A DNA stretch of 51,221 bases from Eubacterium sp. (lineage in GTDB: Bacteria > Bacillota > Clostridia > Lachnospirales > Lachnospiraceae), in NCBI GenBank assembly GCA_022764165.1, contig JALERM010000059.1, forward strand, positions 1 through 51,221, written 5' to 3'. The notes under the pieces were generated by a model. The model worked only from the letters and a program-made list of their open reading frames with translations, ran no database searches and was not told the DNA's origin. This document shows, piece after piece, positions 43,303 through 51,221 of the stretch (position 1 is its first letter; each line of letters opens with the position of its first letter). The translations under genes were made by a program, and so were the position numbers.

Positions 43303-44916
43303 TTATGCGTAAACGTATTTCTTCAGTGTAGCACGTACTGCACCCGGTTCTGCGATCATTTCCTGCAGATATCCCACAACAGTATCAGCCATACCTACTT
43401 CGTAGAGATTTACACCGAAAATCTTGGTATTTTCCAGAATCGGTCTCAGTGCCTCACCATCAACAGTATTGCCCAGTTTCAGATTTTCTACAAACGGACG
43501 AACAGTATCGGTCAGAGGATCCGGACTCAGTTCAAAAACTTCTCCATTATCGTTGATTGCCATCATATAACGCAGCCATCCTGCGAATACCAGCGGAATC
43601 AGCTTCAGATCATTAACATCCAGTTCATCAGATGCCTGGTATGCTTTAATTGTCTCTCCAAAACGAATAGCCAGTTTCTGAGAAGTATCTGTGGCAATAC
43701 GCTGTGGTGTATCAGGCATAAATGGATTCGGCACACGTACGTTCAGTACAGTATCGATAAATTCTTTCGGATCCAGAATTCCCGGATTAACAACTACCGG
43801 AAGTCCTTCTTTGTAACCAACAACTTCTACCAGTTTTTTCAGTTCCGGATCATTCATCTCATCAGAAATTTTCTGATAGCCAAGGATGCATCCAAATACT
43901 GCCAGACAGGTATGCAGCGGGTTCAGACAGGTGCAGACTTTCATCTTCTCTACCTTATCTACAGTTTCACGGGCAGTAAAGATCACACCGCCTTTTTCCA
44001 GCGGAGGTCTTCCGTTCGGGAAAGAATCTTCGATTACAAGATATTCTGTCTCCTCAGCATTGACAAACGGAGCAACGTAAGTACGTTTGGATGTAATAAC
44101 CGGCTCCAGTTCTTCGATATCGTCAGCTTTCAGAATCGCTTCTACAGAAGCATCCGGTCTTGGTGTGATTTTATCAATCATGCTCCATGGGAAAGATACT
44201 TTGCTGTAGTCTTTGATATATGCTTCAAATCCGGCATCTGCTTTTCCGTTGGCAACCCAGTTTTCTGCAAAAGCAGTAATGGCTGCTTTCAGTTTGTCAC
44301 CGTTGTGTGAGCAGTTATCGGTACTTACCATGGCGATTGGTTTTTCACCAGCTTCATAACGGGTATAAAGCAGAGAAGCAACTTTTCCAAGATAGCTCTT
44401 TGGTTTTGCAGGACCTTCTTCAAAATCAGATACGATATCCGGAATAATCTCTCCCTTACCATTTACCAGGCTGTAACCTTTTTCTGTAATGGTAAATGTA
44501 CACATCTGCAGAGAATCTTTGGAAAAAATCTCTTTCAGACGGCCATATTCTTTTTCATTTTCAGAATCCAGAACGTGAGATTCCACAACGCCGCCTACTA
44601 CCGTTTTTTCTACAGTTCCATTTGCTTTCAATGTAGCAAGAATGGTGTAGTCATCGTGCGGCCAGTTCATTTTCTCTACAATTTCATAGTCAAAGCCTTC
44701 CACGCCGACAATACCGCGATCCAAAATTCCTTCGTTCAGAAGGTTCTGTGCCACATTTGCCTGAAATGCCTTGAAGATGTTACCGACTCCAAAATGTACC
44801 CAGTATGGATTCTCATAAGTAGCTGCTTTCACTTTTTCACGATCAAACTTTGGCAGATTGTAGCCTTTTGCTTCCCACTGCGCTCTGTCAGCCAATCCCT
44901 GTGCATTTAATTTCAT
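43303..44916 (-). CDS. uxuB: Fructuronate reductase (mannitol dehydrogenase family)
   Basis: Reduces D-fructuronate to D-mannonate with NADH, the second step of glucuronate catabolism. The 537-residue polyol dehydrogenase-type protein has WVHFGVGNIFKAFQA near the N-terminus (nucleotide-binding), VSTDNCSHNGDKL, and CLNPLHTCLAVFG in the catalytic domain. I prefer the ATG at 44916 (MKLNAQG), which has AGGAG 9 bp upstream, over 44937. The gap to uxuA is 20 bp. Fructuronate specificity is inferred from context with uxuA and uxaC. Confidence 0.92.
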   Translation of the reverse strand: MKLNAQGLADRAQWEAKGYNLPKFDREKVKAATYENPYWVHFGVGNIFKAFQANVAQNLLNEGILDRGIVGVEGFDYEIVEKMNWPHDDYTILATLKANGTVEKTVVGGVVESHVLDSENEKEYGRLKEIFSKDSLQMCTFTITEKGYSLVNGKGEIIPDIVSDFEEGPAKPKSYLGKVASLLYTRYEAGEKPIAMVSTDNCSHNGDKLKAAITAFAENWVANGKADAGFEAYIKDYSKVSFPWSMIDKITPRPDASVEAILKADDIEELEPVITSKRTYVAPFVNAEETEYLVIEDSFPNGRPPLEKGGVIFTARETVDKVEKMKVCTCLNPLHTCLAVFGCILGYQKISDEMNDPELKKLVEVVGYKEGLPVVVNPGILDPKEFIDTVLNVRVPNPFMPDTPQRIATDTSQKLAIRFGETIKAYQASDELDVNDLKLIPLVFAGWLRYMMAINDNGEVFELSPDPLTDTVRPFVENLKLGNTVDGEALRPILENTKIFGVNLYEVGMADTVVGYLQEMIAEPGAVRATLKKYVYA

Positions 44917-44936
44917 GGCATTTATCTCCTTTATCA

Positions 44937-46010
44937 TTATTTACGTGTCTGACTTTTATCAATTGCTTCCCACAGACCATTCAGATAGGTTGCACCCAGA
45001 GCTCTGTCATACAGACCGTAGCCAGGCATTGCAACTTCATCCCAGATCATACGTCCATGATCCGGACGGATCGGTCCGTCAAATCCGATGTCGTACAGAG
45101 CTTTCATGATTTCGTACATATCGAAAGTTCCGTCGGAGGACAGATGAGCTGCCTCTTCAAAGTTGGTAGGAGTGATGAACTTCAGGTTACGAACATGTGC
45201 GAAATGGATTCTTCCTTTCAGAGAACGAATCATATCCGGCAAATCATTGTTCAGGTTGGTTCCGTAAGAACCGGAGCAGAAAGTTACACCATTGTGTACA
45301 TCATCTACCATGTCCATCATTCTATGGATGTTTTCTTTGTTGATGATGATTCTCGGAAGTCCGAATACGCTCCATGCAGGATCATCCGGATGGATTGCCA
45401 TCTTGATATCATACTGATTACATACCGGCATGATCTTTTCCAGGAAGTATTTCAGGTTTTCAAACAGTTTGTCATCGTCAACATCTTTGTACATTTCGAA
45501 CAGTTCTTTTACTTTTGCCATACGTTCCGGCTCCCAGCCTGGCATTACAGTTCCGTTCATGTCACCTGCGATAGAGTCAAACATTTTTTCCGGATCCAGA
45601 GCATCTACGGCATCCTGTGTGTAAGCAAGTACAGTGGATCCGTCAGGTCTCATACGAGCCAGTTCAGTTCTTGTCCAGTCAAATACAGGCATGAAGTTAT
45701 AGCAAACCAGATGAATATCTTCTTTTCCCAGGTTCTCCAGAGTTTCAATATAGTTGGCAATATACTGATCTCTGTTACCGCATCCTGTTTTGATATCGTC
45801 GTGAATATTTACACTTTCAATTCCCGCCAGCTGAAGGCCTGCTGCCTCTACTTCTTCTTTCATAGCACGGATGCGTTCTCTGCTCCATACTTCACCAGGC
45901 TGTGTATCATACAGAGTTGTAATAACTCCTGTTACTCCCGGAATCTGGCGAATCTGTTTCAGAGTTACTGTGTCGAATTTGGATCCGTACCATCTCAATG
46001 TCATCTGCAT
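44937..46010 (-). CDS. uxuA: Mannonate dehydratase
   Basis: Dehydrates D-mannonate to 2-keto-3-deoxygluconate, the substrate of KdgK. The 357-residue TIM-barrel enzyme begins MQMTLRWYGSKFDTVTLKQI and shows GVTGVITTLYD, the metal-site blocks MAIHPDDPAWSVFGLPRI and TFCSGSYGTN, and FAHVRNLK and RPDHGRMIWDE. The ATG at 46010 has a GGAAGG site 8 bp upstream. It lies 158 bp after the HAD gene, with its own probable promoter, so uidA-HAD and uxuA-uxuB-uxaC may be separate units. Confidence 0.95.
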   Translation of the reverse strand: MQMTLRWYGSKFDTVTLKQIRQIPGVTGVITTLYDTQPGEVWSRERIRAMKEEVEAAGLQLAGIESVNIHDDIKTGCGNRDQYIANYIETLENLGKEDIHLVCYNFMPVFDWTRTELARMRPDGSTVLAYTQDAVDALDPEKMFDSIAGDMNGTVMPGWEPERMAKVKELFEMYKDVDDDKLFENLKYFLEKIMPVCNQYDIKMAIHPDDPAWSVFGLPRIIINKENIHRMMDMVDDVHNGVTFCSGSYGTNLNNDLPDMIRSLKGRIHFAHVRNLKFITPTNFEEAAHLSSDGTFDMYEIMKALYDIGFDGPIRPDHGRMIWDEVAMPGYGLYDRALGATYLNGLWEAIDKSQTRK

Positions 46011-46068
46011 AGTTGTTACCTTCCCTTTCTTCATATATAAATTTGTTTTTTCAATTCCTGATGGCTAT

Positions 46069-46117
46069 ATTATATAAAACTTCGCCGGAAAATCTATTGT
46101 TTTGGTTGTTGTATACA
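46069..46117 (-). promoter_or_regulatory. Promoter and candidate operator of uxuA
   Basis: On the minus strand a perfect -10 TATAAT (46069-46074) lies 59 bp before the uxuA ATG; no good -35 is visible, which suggests activation. The palindrome TGTATACA (46110-46117), flanked TTACAATGTATACAACA on the minus strand, lies about 50 bp upstream of the expected start. It resembles GTATAC-centred operators of hexuronate regulators (UxuR, ExuR). Confidence 0.45.
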
Positions 46118-46167
46118 TTGTAAAATTTGTTATTTCTTGCAAATTCTGTAAAACTTACCAACAAATC

Positions 46168-47010
46168 CTATTTCAGATTTTCCATAAATGCATCGATTTT
46201 CTGATGCTGATAATCGCCTCCATAGGTTCCGTCCACCAGTTTATCTACAGCCTGATCTCTGAATTCGCTCCAGGATTCCTTCTCATGGCGAACCAGAATC
46301 GGGTAGTAAAATACGTGATTTTTCTCTGCCGCTTCATAGTCACCGAGAGCATCACCGGCCATAAATACTTTTTCTGTATCATATCCTTTTTTCAGAAGCT
46401 CCTGAATACAATATGCTTTACTGCCAACATTCTGAGACATAACAATATCCACATGTTCCAAAAGTCCATACAGTTCCCACTCTTCTAGGACAGCCTGAAG
46501 ATTGGCTGAGGACACAATCGCAACATCTGCAAACTGATGGGCATAGGCCAGACCTTCCTTCACCCCTTCAAATGGTTTTTTTACCTCAAAAGGAAGTTCA
46601 TTGATACTGGTATTTACATGCTGAGACCAGGAAAGTGCTTTTTTCAGAATCACACTGTCATTGGTTTCCATAGCTTTCTGCAGAGCGCCACTGGATAATT
46701 CCTTACTGTTTTCAACCCATGTTTCCAGAACATCCACATCCTGGATCGGGGTGTAAGTCTCATGAATTTCCCTCAGCATCAGTGCGAGCCCTTTAAAACG
46801 GTTGATACCTCTTGTCATCGTATAAAGATTGATTTCATTCCATCTGGTCAGAATCGCATCTTTCCACTCTTCCAGTCCCCATTCTGTAACCATACAGGGT
46901 CCGAAACAGCGAATATGCTTAATATCCATGGTATCCATGGCACAGCCGTCAGAATCCACACAGATCAGATAGTCCTTCTTTTTCTGATATTCTTCAATCG
47001 TTACACTCAT
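46168..47010 (-). CDS. HAD-family hydrolase
   Basis: A 280-residue haloacid-dehalogenase-type phosphatase. Motif I is CVDSDGCAMDT (Asp 19 nucleophile, Asp 21), motif II VSSAN, motif III Lys in GSKAY, and motif IV AGDALGDYEAA. A helical cap of about 100 residues follows motif I. Substrate unknown. It lies 32 bp downstream of uidA and is co-transcribed, so a sugar-phosphate or overflow-detoxifying role in glucuronide use is possible. Confidence 0.88.
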   Translation of the reverse strand: MSVTIEEYQKKKDYLICVDSDGCAMDTMDIKHIRCFGPCMVTEWGLEEWKDAILTRWNEINLYTMTRGINRFKGLALMLREIHETYTPIQDVDVLETWVENSKELSSGALQKAMETNDSVILKKALSWSQHVNTSINELPFEVKKPFEGVKEGLAYAHQFADVAIVSSANLQAVLEEWELYGLLEHVDIVMSQNVGSKAYCIQELLKKGYDTEKVFMAGDALGDYEAAEKNHVFYYPILVRHEKESWSEFRDQAVDKLVDGTYGGDYQHQKIDAFMENLK

Positions 47011-47042
47011 ATTTTTTCTTCCTTATTTAAAATTATTCGGAA

Positions 47043-48860
47043 TCATCCTTTATAATCAAGCGGCAGTTCGGTCCACCTCTTTTTCAGGATATATGCCACT
47101 TCTTTCGGTTGTCTCTGTCTGGTAAATACACCTTTTTTATTTCCATTGACACGCATAATGCCTTCTGTTGTCTGGAAATCAGCAAAGTTCCAGATCTGCT
47201 CACCTTTGACAAAGTCGTAAGAATCCATGATTGCATGATTCTCTGCCAGATATTCCTCCTGATATTCCTGACTCCACATAACAGATGGAAGCTTGTGCTC
47301 GCTGCCCAGAGTATCAGCACCATATTCTGTAAAGATAAATGGTTTATTCAGATTCAATGCCTTCCAGCCATCCATTTCTTTTTTGAACATTTCCATCGCA
47401 TTGCAGATTTCATATCCGCCGCTGACATACCATCCATAGTAACGGTTCAGGGAAACAATATCACTGAGCTGATAGCATTTACATTTGTCCGGTGTAGAAT
47501 TCATAACCAGTGCAAAGGTTCTCGGACGTTTCTGTACATCCAGTTCGTAGGCACGGTTAAATACCGCCTCAAAATAAGGAACTGCCGCATCACAGGTAGT
47601 TTCCGGCTCATTCAGCAGACTCCAGGCGATAACACTCGGATGATTCTTATCACGGGTGATCATTTCTTCTACTGCCCGCGGATGATTTTTCAGAAGCTGC
47701 GGTGTAGTTTCTTTCTCAAAAAATGCTGTCTGTTTGCCGGTACTTGCTTCCGCAAAGTTCATCAGACTCTCAAAAAGTCCTACTGCCGGAACTTCATCAA
47801 TAATCAGGAAACCTTCCCGGTCAGCCATCTGATAAATTTCCTCGCTGTAGGGATAATGAGAAGTACGGAAGGAATTGGCCCCAATCCATTTCATACACTC
47901 AAAATCACGTTTCATAACACCGATATTAAATCCACGTCCTACAATATCACTGTCTTCATGCTTTCCGAAGCCTCTCAGATATACCGGTTTGCCATTCAGC
48001 AAAATACTGGTTCCTTCCACTTTAACAGTACGGATACCGATTTCCTGATGATATTCATCAATCACTTCTTCTCCGTCTACAATTCTCACAACTATCTTGT
48101 ACAGGTAGGCATGATGAACCTCCCACAGACGTGCGTCTTTTACTTCCAGGACACCCTCATTTCCTTCTGCCGAAGCAACTTTACATCCACACTTATCATA
48201 CAGTTCCACTTTCACAGGATGCTCACCTGTTGTCACAACTGAGTAAGATACTCTGGCATCTGCGCCATCAAGAGCATAATCCGTAGTAATATCAAATACC
48301 GATTCTTTCGGAACAGCTACCAGATTTACAGATCTCTGAAGCCCTGCATAATTAAAGAAATCAAAATACGGTTTTGCCATCTTCTTTCCATTGGAAAGAG
48401 TAATCGTCGTTCCACATGGAATATTAGTAACTGTCAGTTCATTATTCACTTTAACGACTACTTTATTTTCTTCATTATAGCGGATCACATCTGTCACATC
48501 TGCACTAAACGGAAGGAAACCACCCTCATGCTCCGTAATCTTCATACCATTCACAAAAACCTGTGCCCGATGGGTTGCACAGCTAAAGCGTACAAAAATG
48601 TTTTTGCCTTCCCATTCTCCCGGAACAAAAACATCTTTCTCATACCACATATCACCTGCGTATTCGCGGGTATCTTTGTCTGTATAGAAATCCTGGAAAC
48701 TTGCCGGAACCGGAATCACTTCATCGCCCGGGACACCTTTCGTCCAGCCCAACGCCTCTCCCTCTGCTTTCCCGTCCAGACAGAACTTCCACATACCATC
48801 CATGGAAACCACACGTCTGGAAACCGTTGTTTCCGGATATAACATTGAATACTCTAACAT
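47043..48860 (-). CDS. uidA: Beta-glucuronidase
   Basis: GH2 enzyme releasing glucuronate from glucuronides. The 605 residues give: sugar-binding domain (1-185), Ig-like domain, TIM barrel with acid/base Glu 418 (SLLNEPET) and nucleophile Glu 512 (FTEYGADT). The diagnostic NxK motif that reads the glucuronate carboxylate is N574-K-K576. A loop after GLFESLMNF (about 362-385) corresponds to loop 1 of gut enzymes that process small drug glucuronides. No signal peptide, so it acts in the cytosol and needs an importer. The ATG at 48860 has GGAGGG upstream. Confidence 0.95.
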   Translation of the reverse strand: MLEYSMLYPETTVSRRVVSMDGMWKFCLDGKAEGEALGWTKGVPGDEVIPVPASFQDFYTDKDTREYAGDMWYEKDVFVPGEWEGKNIFVRFSCATHRAQVFVNGMKITEHEGGFLPFSADVTDVIRYNEENKVVVKVNNELTVTNIPCGTTITLSNGKKMAKPYFDFFNYAGLQRSVNLVAVPKESVFDITTDYALDGADARVSYSVVTTGEHPVKVELYDKCGCKVASAEGNEGVLEVKDARLWEVHHAYLYKIVVRIVDGEEVIDEYHQEIGIRTVKVEGTSILLNGKPVYLRGFGKHEDSDIVGRGFNIGVMKRDFECMKWIGANSFRTSHYPYSEEIYQMADREGFLIIDEVPAVGLFESLMNFAEASTGKQTAFFEKETTPQLLKNHPRAVEEMITRDKNHPSVIAWSLLNEPETTCDAAVPYFEAVFNRAYELDVQKRPRTFALVMNSTPDKCKCYQLSDIVSLNRYYGWYVSGGYEICNAMEMFKKEMDGWKALNLNKPFIFTEYGADTLGSEHKLPSVMWSQEYQEEYLAENHAIMDSYDFVKGEQIWNFADFQTTEGIMRVNGNKKGVFTRQRQPKEVAYILKKRWTELPLDYKG

Positions 48861-48894
48861 TTTTCGCCCTCCTTCAATATTCAATATTTTTTTC

Positions 48895-48903
48895 AGTATA
48901 TCA
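48895..48903 (-). promoter_or_regulatory. Extended -10 promoter of uidA
   Basis: On the minus strand TGATATACT: -10 TATACT (48895-48900) with TG one base upstream. No convincing -35 is seen. It is 35 bp before the uidA start and about 60 bp from the CCCCGGGG element. Confidence 0.5.
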
Positions 48904-48964
48904 TAAATAATTCACAAAAATATGAGGATTAATTTCTTTATTTATTGTTCTTTTTTATGATTTT

Positions 48965-49013
48965 CCCCGGGGATTTTTACATTTTCTCCGGGGAAAAATA
49001 AAAATCCCCGGGG
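48965..49013. repeat. Palindromic element with three CCCCGGGG-type octamers
   Basis: CCCCGGGG at 48965-48972, CTCCGGGG at 48986-48993 and CCCCGGGG at 49006-49013, with AT spacers of 13 and 12 bp. The first spacer reads ATTTTTACATTTT, the same as in the element at 27995-28115. The outer 15 bp (48965-48979 with 48999-49013) are perfectly complementary and the centre is a near-palindrome, so the whole can fold into one hairpin. It lies between the divergent uidA and AGCS promoters, abutting the AGCS -35. Confidence 0.9.
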
Positions 49014-49018
49014 AAATC

Positions 49019-49047
49019 TTTACAAAACAGGTTTTGTCGGATAAACT
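49019..49047 (+). promoter_or_regulatory. Promoter of the AGCS symporter gene
   Basis: TTTACA (49019-49024), a 17-bp spacer and TAAACT (49042-49047), 38 bp before the ATG. The last CCCCGGGG octamer ends 5 bp upstream of the -35 box, so a protein or DNA structure there could act on this promoter. Confidence 0.6.
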
Positions 49048-49084
49048 GATGTAATACGTCAAATTAATAAAGTGAGGATTTTTT

Positions 49085-50470
49085 ATGGAGATTTTTATGA
49101 ATGTAGTCAAAGTAGTGTACCAGTTCTTATGGGGAGATCTGGTTACTCTCCCGATTCCCGGAGGCAGTTCTGTGGGATTATCTCTTCTGGTACTACTGTT
49201 GATTCCTGCAGGTATTTATTTTACAATTCGAACTCGTTTCCTTCCTATCCGGTTATTTCCGGAAATGCTGAAGATTACCGTAGAAAAGAAAAACGTTTCT
49301 CAGGAGCATTCGATTTCCGGGCTGCAGGCACTGATTATTTCCACCGCAACACGAGTAGGCATGGGTAATCTTGTGGGTGTGGTGGCGGCTATTTCAGCCG
49401 GCGGTGCCGGAGCCGTTTTCTGGATGTGGGTCACAGCGCTTCTTGGTTCTTCCACTGCTTTTGTGGAGGCAACCCTGGCACAGATTTACAAAGAAAAGGA
49501 TCCTCTCTACGGTGGTTATCGCGGAGGACCGGCCTACTATATCCATCAGCTTTTTACCCGAAAAAAACCGGAAAAACGCCGTTCCGTTATTGCCATATTA
49601 TTTGCCCTTTCCGGTCTTTTATGCTGGTGCGGCATCAGTCAGGTGATCGGTAACTCCGTATCCAGTGCTGTGGAAAATGCTTTCCATATACCGCCTTTAT
49701 ATACCACAATTCTGCTGGTAGCTCTGGCGGCGGTCATTGTTCTTCGGAAATACACCACGGTAAAAATACTGGACCTCATTGTCCCTGTGATGGCCGGATG
49801 TTATTTCCTTTTTACTATTATCATTATCGGGAAAAATATTACGCTGCTGCCCGATGTATTTGAAAGAATTTTTTCAGAAGCATTTGGACTCCGTCAGGCA
49901 GTGGCAGGCGGATTCGGTGCCGTATTAATGAACGGAGTAAAAAGAGGGTTGTTTTCCAACGAAGCCGGCTCAGGTTCTGCTCCCTGTGCGGCAGCGGCTG
50001 CCGACATCAGCCACCCCGCAAAAGAAGGACTTCTTCAGGCATTCGGTGTCTTCATTGATACCATCGTCATCTGCAGCTGTTCTGCCATGATCATGCTTCT
50101 TGCACCTGCGTCAGTCACTGATGGACTGTCCGGTATGGATCTTTTACAGGCAGCCATGCAATACCATCTGGGAGACTTCGGAGTGATTTTTATAGCGGTT
50201 ATCCTCTGGATGTTCAGTTTTTCAACCTTTATCGGAATTCTCTACTATGCCCGCTCCAACGTAGCCTACCTGTTCGGAGACAACTGGATTTCCCAGACAC
50301 TATATAAAATCTTCGCTCTGGTCATGCTGTTTATCGGCGGACTGGCCGCCTATACTTTTGTATGGGATCTGGGGGATATCGGCATCGGACTGATGACGAT
50401 TTTTAATATGATTGCATTGATTCCTCTGTCGAAAGAGGCAATCGGTGCACTGAAAGATTATGAAGGGTGA
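49085..50470 (+). CDS. Sodium:alanine/amino-acid symporter (AGCS family)
   Basis: A 461-residue integral membrane protein with about 11 hydrophobic segments. Family marks are LPIPGGSSVGLSLLVLLL and RTRFLPIRLFPEM near the N-terminus, the AGCS signature region STATRVGMGNLVGVVAAIS with GGAGAVFWMW, and GVKRGLFSNEAGSGSAP. AGCS proteins import alanine or glycine with sodium. The gene looks intact. GAGG lies upstream of the ATG; a second ATG 12 bp further is also possible. It has its own promoter and a terminator that overlaps its stop codon. Confidence 0.94.
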   Translation: MEIFMNVVKVVYQFLWGDLVTLPIPGGSSVGLSLLVLLLIPAGIYFTIRTRFLPIRLFPEMLKITVEKKNVSQEHSISGLQALIISTATRVGMGNLVGVVAAISAGGAGAVFWMWVTALLGSSTAFVEATLAQIYKEKDPLYGGYRGGPAYYIHQLFTRKKPEKRRSVIAILFALSGLLCWCGISQVIGNSVSSAVENAFHIPPLYTTILLVALAAVIVLRKYTTVKILDLIVPVMAGCYFLFTIIIIGKNITLLPDVFERIFSEAFGLRQAVAGGFGAVLMNGVKRGLFSNEAGSGSAPCAAAAADISHPAKEGLLQAFGVFIDTIVICSCSAMIMLLAPASVTDGLSGMDLLQAAMQYHLGDFGVIFIAVILWMFSFSTFIGILYYARSNVAYLFGDNWISQTLYKIFALVMLFIGGLAAYTFVWDLGDIGIGLMTIFNMIALIPLSKEAIGALKDYEG

Positions 50471-50490
50471 CTGGGGGATTTCCCCAGTCA
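50468..50490. terminator. Bidirectional terminator between AGCS and the 4Fe-4S protein gene
   Basis: TGACTGGGG (50468-50476) and CCCCAGTCA (50482-50490) form a 9-bp stem with a 5-nt loop. The AGCS stop codon is its first base triplet and the stop of the convergent 4Fe-4S gene its last. A T-rich tail follows on the plus strand. Confidence 0.8.
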
Positions 50491-51069
50491 TTTCTTTATT
50501 TTCTGTCTGATCTGACAGATTCCCTGCGTCATAGTTCCCATCGGACAGAAGGTGCACCAGGTCCGTGGTTTGTACAGCGCCATAACAATCAATCCAATGA
50601 TGGTGGAAGTCAACATCAGACTATAAAATCCAAAACTGAATTGTGCGACCCAGTCAGCAACAGTTCCTGCCGTATAGGTCCAACCCCATGGAACCTTAAT
50701 TGTCCAGAAAAGTTTGATTACTTCTTTCAAAGATCCGGCTCCTGCTGCTACCAGATAAGTCTGAAATACTATATTTCCAAACATAACCAGAAAGAAAACA
50801 AGGAATCCATAACGAAATCCTTTGGATGCCAGCCAGCGGGGAGCACTTTTCTTTCTGGAACATTTCAAGTCTTTTCCCAACAAACCAAACAATTGTCCCC
50901 GTCCGCAGAATTGGTTACAAAATAATTTATTACCGCCAAAGATTGCGAATAACAACGGCACTACGAAATCAATCATACCCAGCCAGGCAAACAAAATATT
51001 GAAAAACCCCAGCGCAAAATAAATGATTGACCAAATCCAGAGATAATCATACCAATGTCTTTTTTTCAC
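50488..51069 (-). CDS. Membrane 4Fe-4S-binding protein (NapH-like)
   Basis: A 193-residue membrane protein with about four helices and two cysteine groups, FCNQFCGRGQLF with a further Cys, and RTWCTFCPMGTMTQGIC, near the membrane surface. This pattern is typical of NapH/MauN/RnfB-like membrane ferredoxins that pass electrons. The partner is unknown. The start is a GTG at 51067-51069, with GGAGG 5 bp upstream; a longer frame to 51105 lacks such a site. It converges with AGCS. Confidence 0.82.
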   Translation of the reverse strand: MKKRHWYDYLWIWSIIYFALGFFNILFAWLGMIDFVVPLLFAIFGGNKLFCNQFCGRGQLFGLLGKDLKCSRKKSAPRWLASKGFRYGFLVFFLVMFGNIVFQTYLVAAGAGSLKEVIKLFWTIKVPWGWTYTAGTVADWVAQFSFGFYSLMLTSTIIGLIVMALYKPRTWCTFCPMGTMTQGICQIRQKIKK

Positions 51070-51088
51070 GATTCCCTCCCCCTCGTAT

Positions 51089-51126
51089 AATAAGTTTGTA
51101 AGCAATAAAAAGCTTACAGACTTATT
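51089..51126. terminator. Hairpin between the 4Fe-4S gene and the preceding gene
   Basis: AATAAGTTTGTAAGC (51089-51103) and GCTTACAGACTTATT (51112-51126) form a 15-bp stem with one wobble pair and an 8-nt loop. On the minus strand it includes the stop codon of the upstream frame and is followed by TATACG, so it is a weak terminator or a leader hairpin of the 4Fe-4S gene. On the plus strand it is followed by CTTTTTT. Confidence 0.55.
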
Positions 51127-51221
51127 CTTTTTTGAATAGACAGAAGGATAATTCTAAACATCCTTTCCGAAGATTCTCCTTCACCAATGCTGGTTCATCC
51201 TTTCTCTGTCTATTGGTTAAT
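51122..51221 (-). CDS. C-terminal end of an unidentified gene (partial)
   Basis: An open minus-strand frame enters from the right edge and ends at the TAA at 51122-51124 after about 32 codons. It includes KDEPALVKENLRKG and CLELSFCLFKKE. The composition resembles the C-terminal helices of TetR-type regulators, but the piece is too short to be sure. It has no counterpart in the other frames. Confidence 0.4.
   Translation of the reverse strand, partial: LTNRQRKDEPALVKENLRKGCLELSFCLFKKE

Noticed and set aside
44850-46040. A 396-codon plus-strand frame opposite uxuA, and a similar one at 47109-48242 opposite uidA.
   Set aside because: Antisense shadows of conserved enzymes; no family resemblance.
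51122-51221. Riboswitch upstream of the 4Fe-4S gene.
   Set aside because: The stretch has inverted repeats but matches no riboswitch core I know, and an open reading frame runs through it.

Overview
This window looks like chromosomal DNA of a Gram-positive gut anaerobe of the family Lachnospiraceae (Clostridia). The evidence is the 5' part of a clostridial 16S rRNA gene, moderate GC, AGGAGG ribosome binding sites, HPr kinase, and a beta-glucuronidase/hexuronate locus of a type common in human-gut Lachnospiraceae. I cannot assign a species.

Housekeeping half (1-27.9 kb). The window opens with an rRNA operon on the minus strand: 16S 5' end, two serine tRNAs upstream and three near-consensus promoters. 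A 52-bp tandem repeat array follows. Next is an operon tsaE-tsaB-rimI-zinc ribbon-rnz-tsaD-ispD, which supplies three of the genes for the tRNA modification t6A plus tRNA 3' processing and isoprenoid synthesis. Then come a cyclophilin, a YigZ-family protein, a class A penicillin-binding protein with a Pro/Thr-rich tail, ROK glucokinase, hprK, uvrC, ftsH, a DUF1846 protein, a large hybrid sensor kinase, galE and a UMF1-type MFS transporter. The last unit is a compact operon: a DMT transporter, a Tet(M)/EF-G-like GTPase fused to a Rae1/YacP-like NYN ribonuclease, and a GreA factor.

Accessory half (28-49 kb). This is a glucuronide/hexuronate island: kdgK, a GntR-regulated gluconate-type locus, an AraC regulator, a GH2 glycosidase, uxaC, uxuB, uxuA, a HAD phosphatase and uidA. 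Together these enzymes would release glucuronate from glucuronides and convert it to KDPG through fructuronate, mannonate and 2-keto-3-deoxygluconate. The aldolase that splits KDPG is not in the window. Inside the island lies a three-gene plus-strand operon of two alpha/beta-hydrolase esterases and an ATP-grasp ligase, whose function I do not recognise. A 265-bp highly structured inverted-repeat element follows it.

The island has two striking properties. First, its polytopic transporter genes between 29.3 and 39.3 kb (GntP type, two MATE, one GPH) are all broken by internal deletions, while the soluble enzymes beside them look intact. The GntP remnant is joined in frame to a dehydratase remnant. 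Second, the island is bracketed, at 28.0 kb and at 49.0 kb, by related palindromic elements built from spaced CCCCGGGG octamers.

The window ends with an intact AGCS sodium:amino-acid symporter, a membrane 4Fe-4S protein and the C-terminal end of an unidentified gene. The strongest candidates for new biology are the GTPase-Rae1 fusion, the esterase/esterase/ATP-grasp operon, the 265-bp structured element and the CCCCGGGG elements. The transporter lesions may be real decay or an assembly or cloning artefact and need read-level checking.
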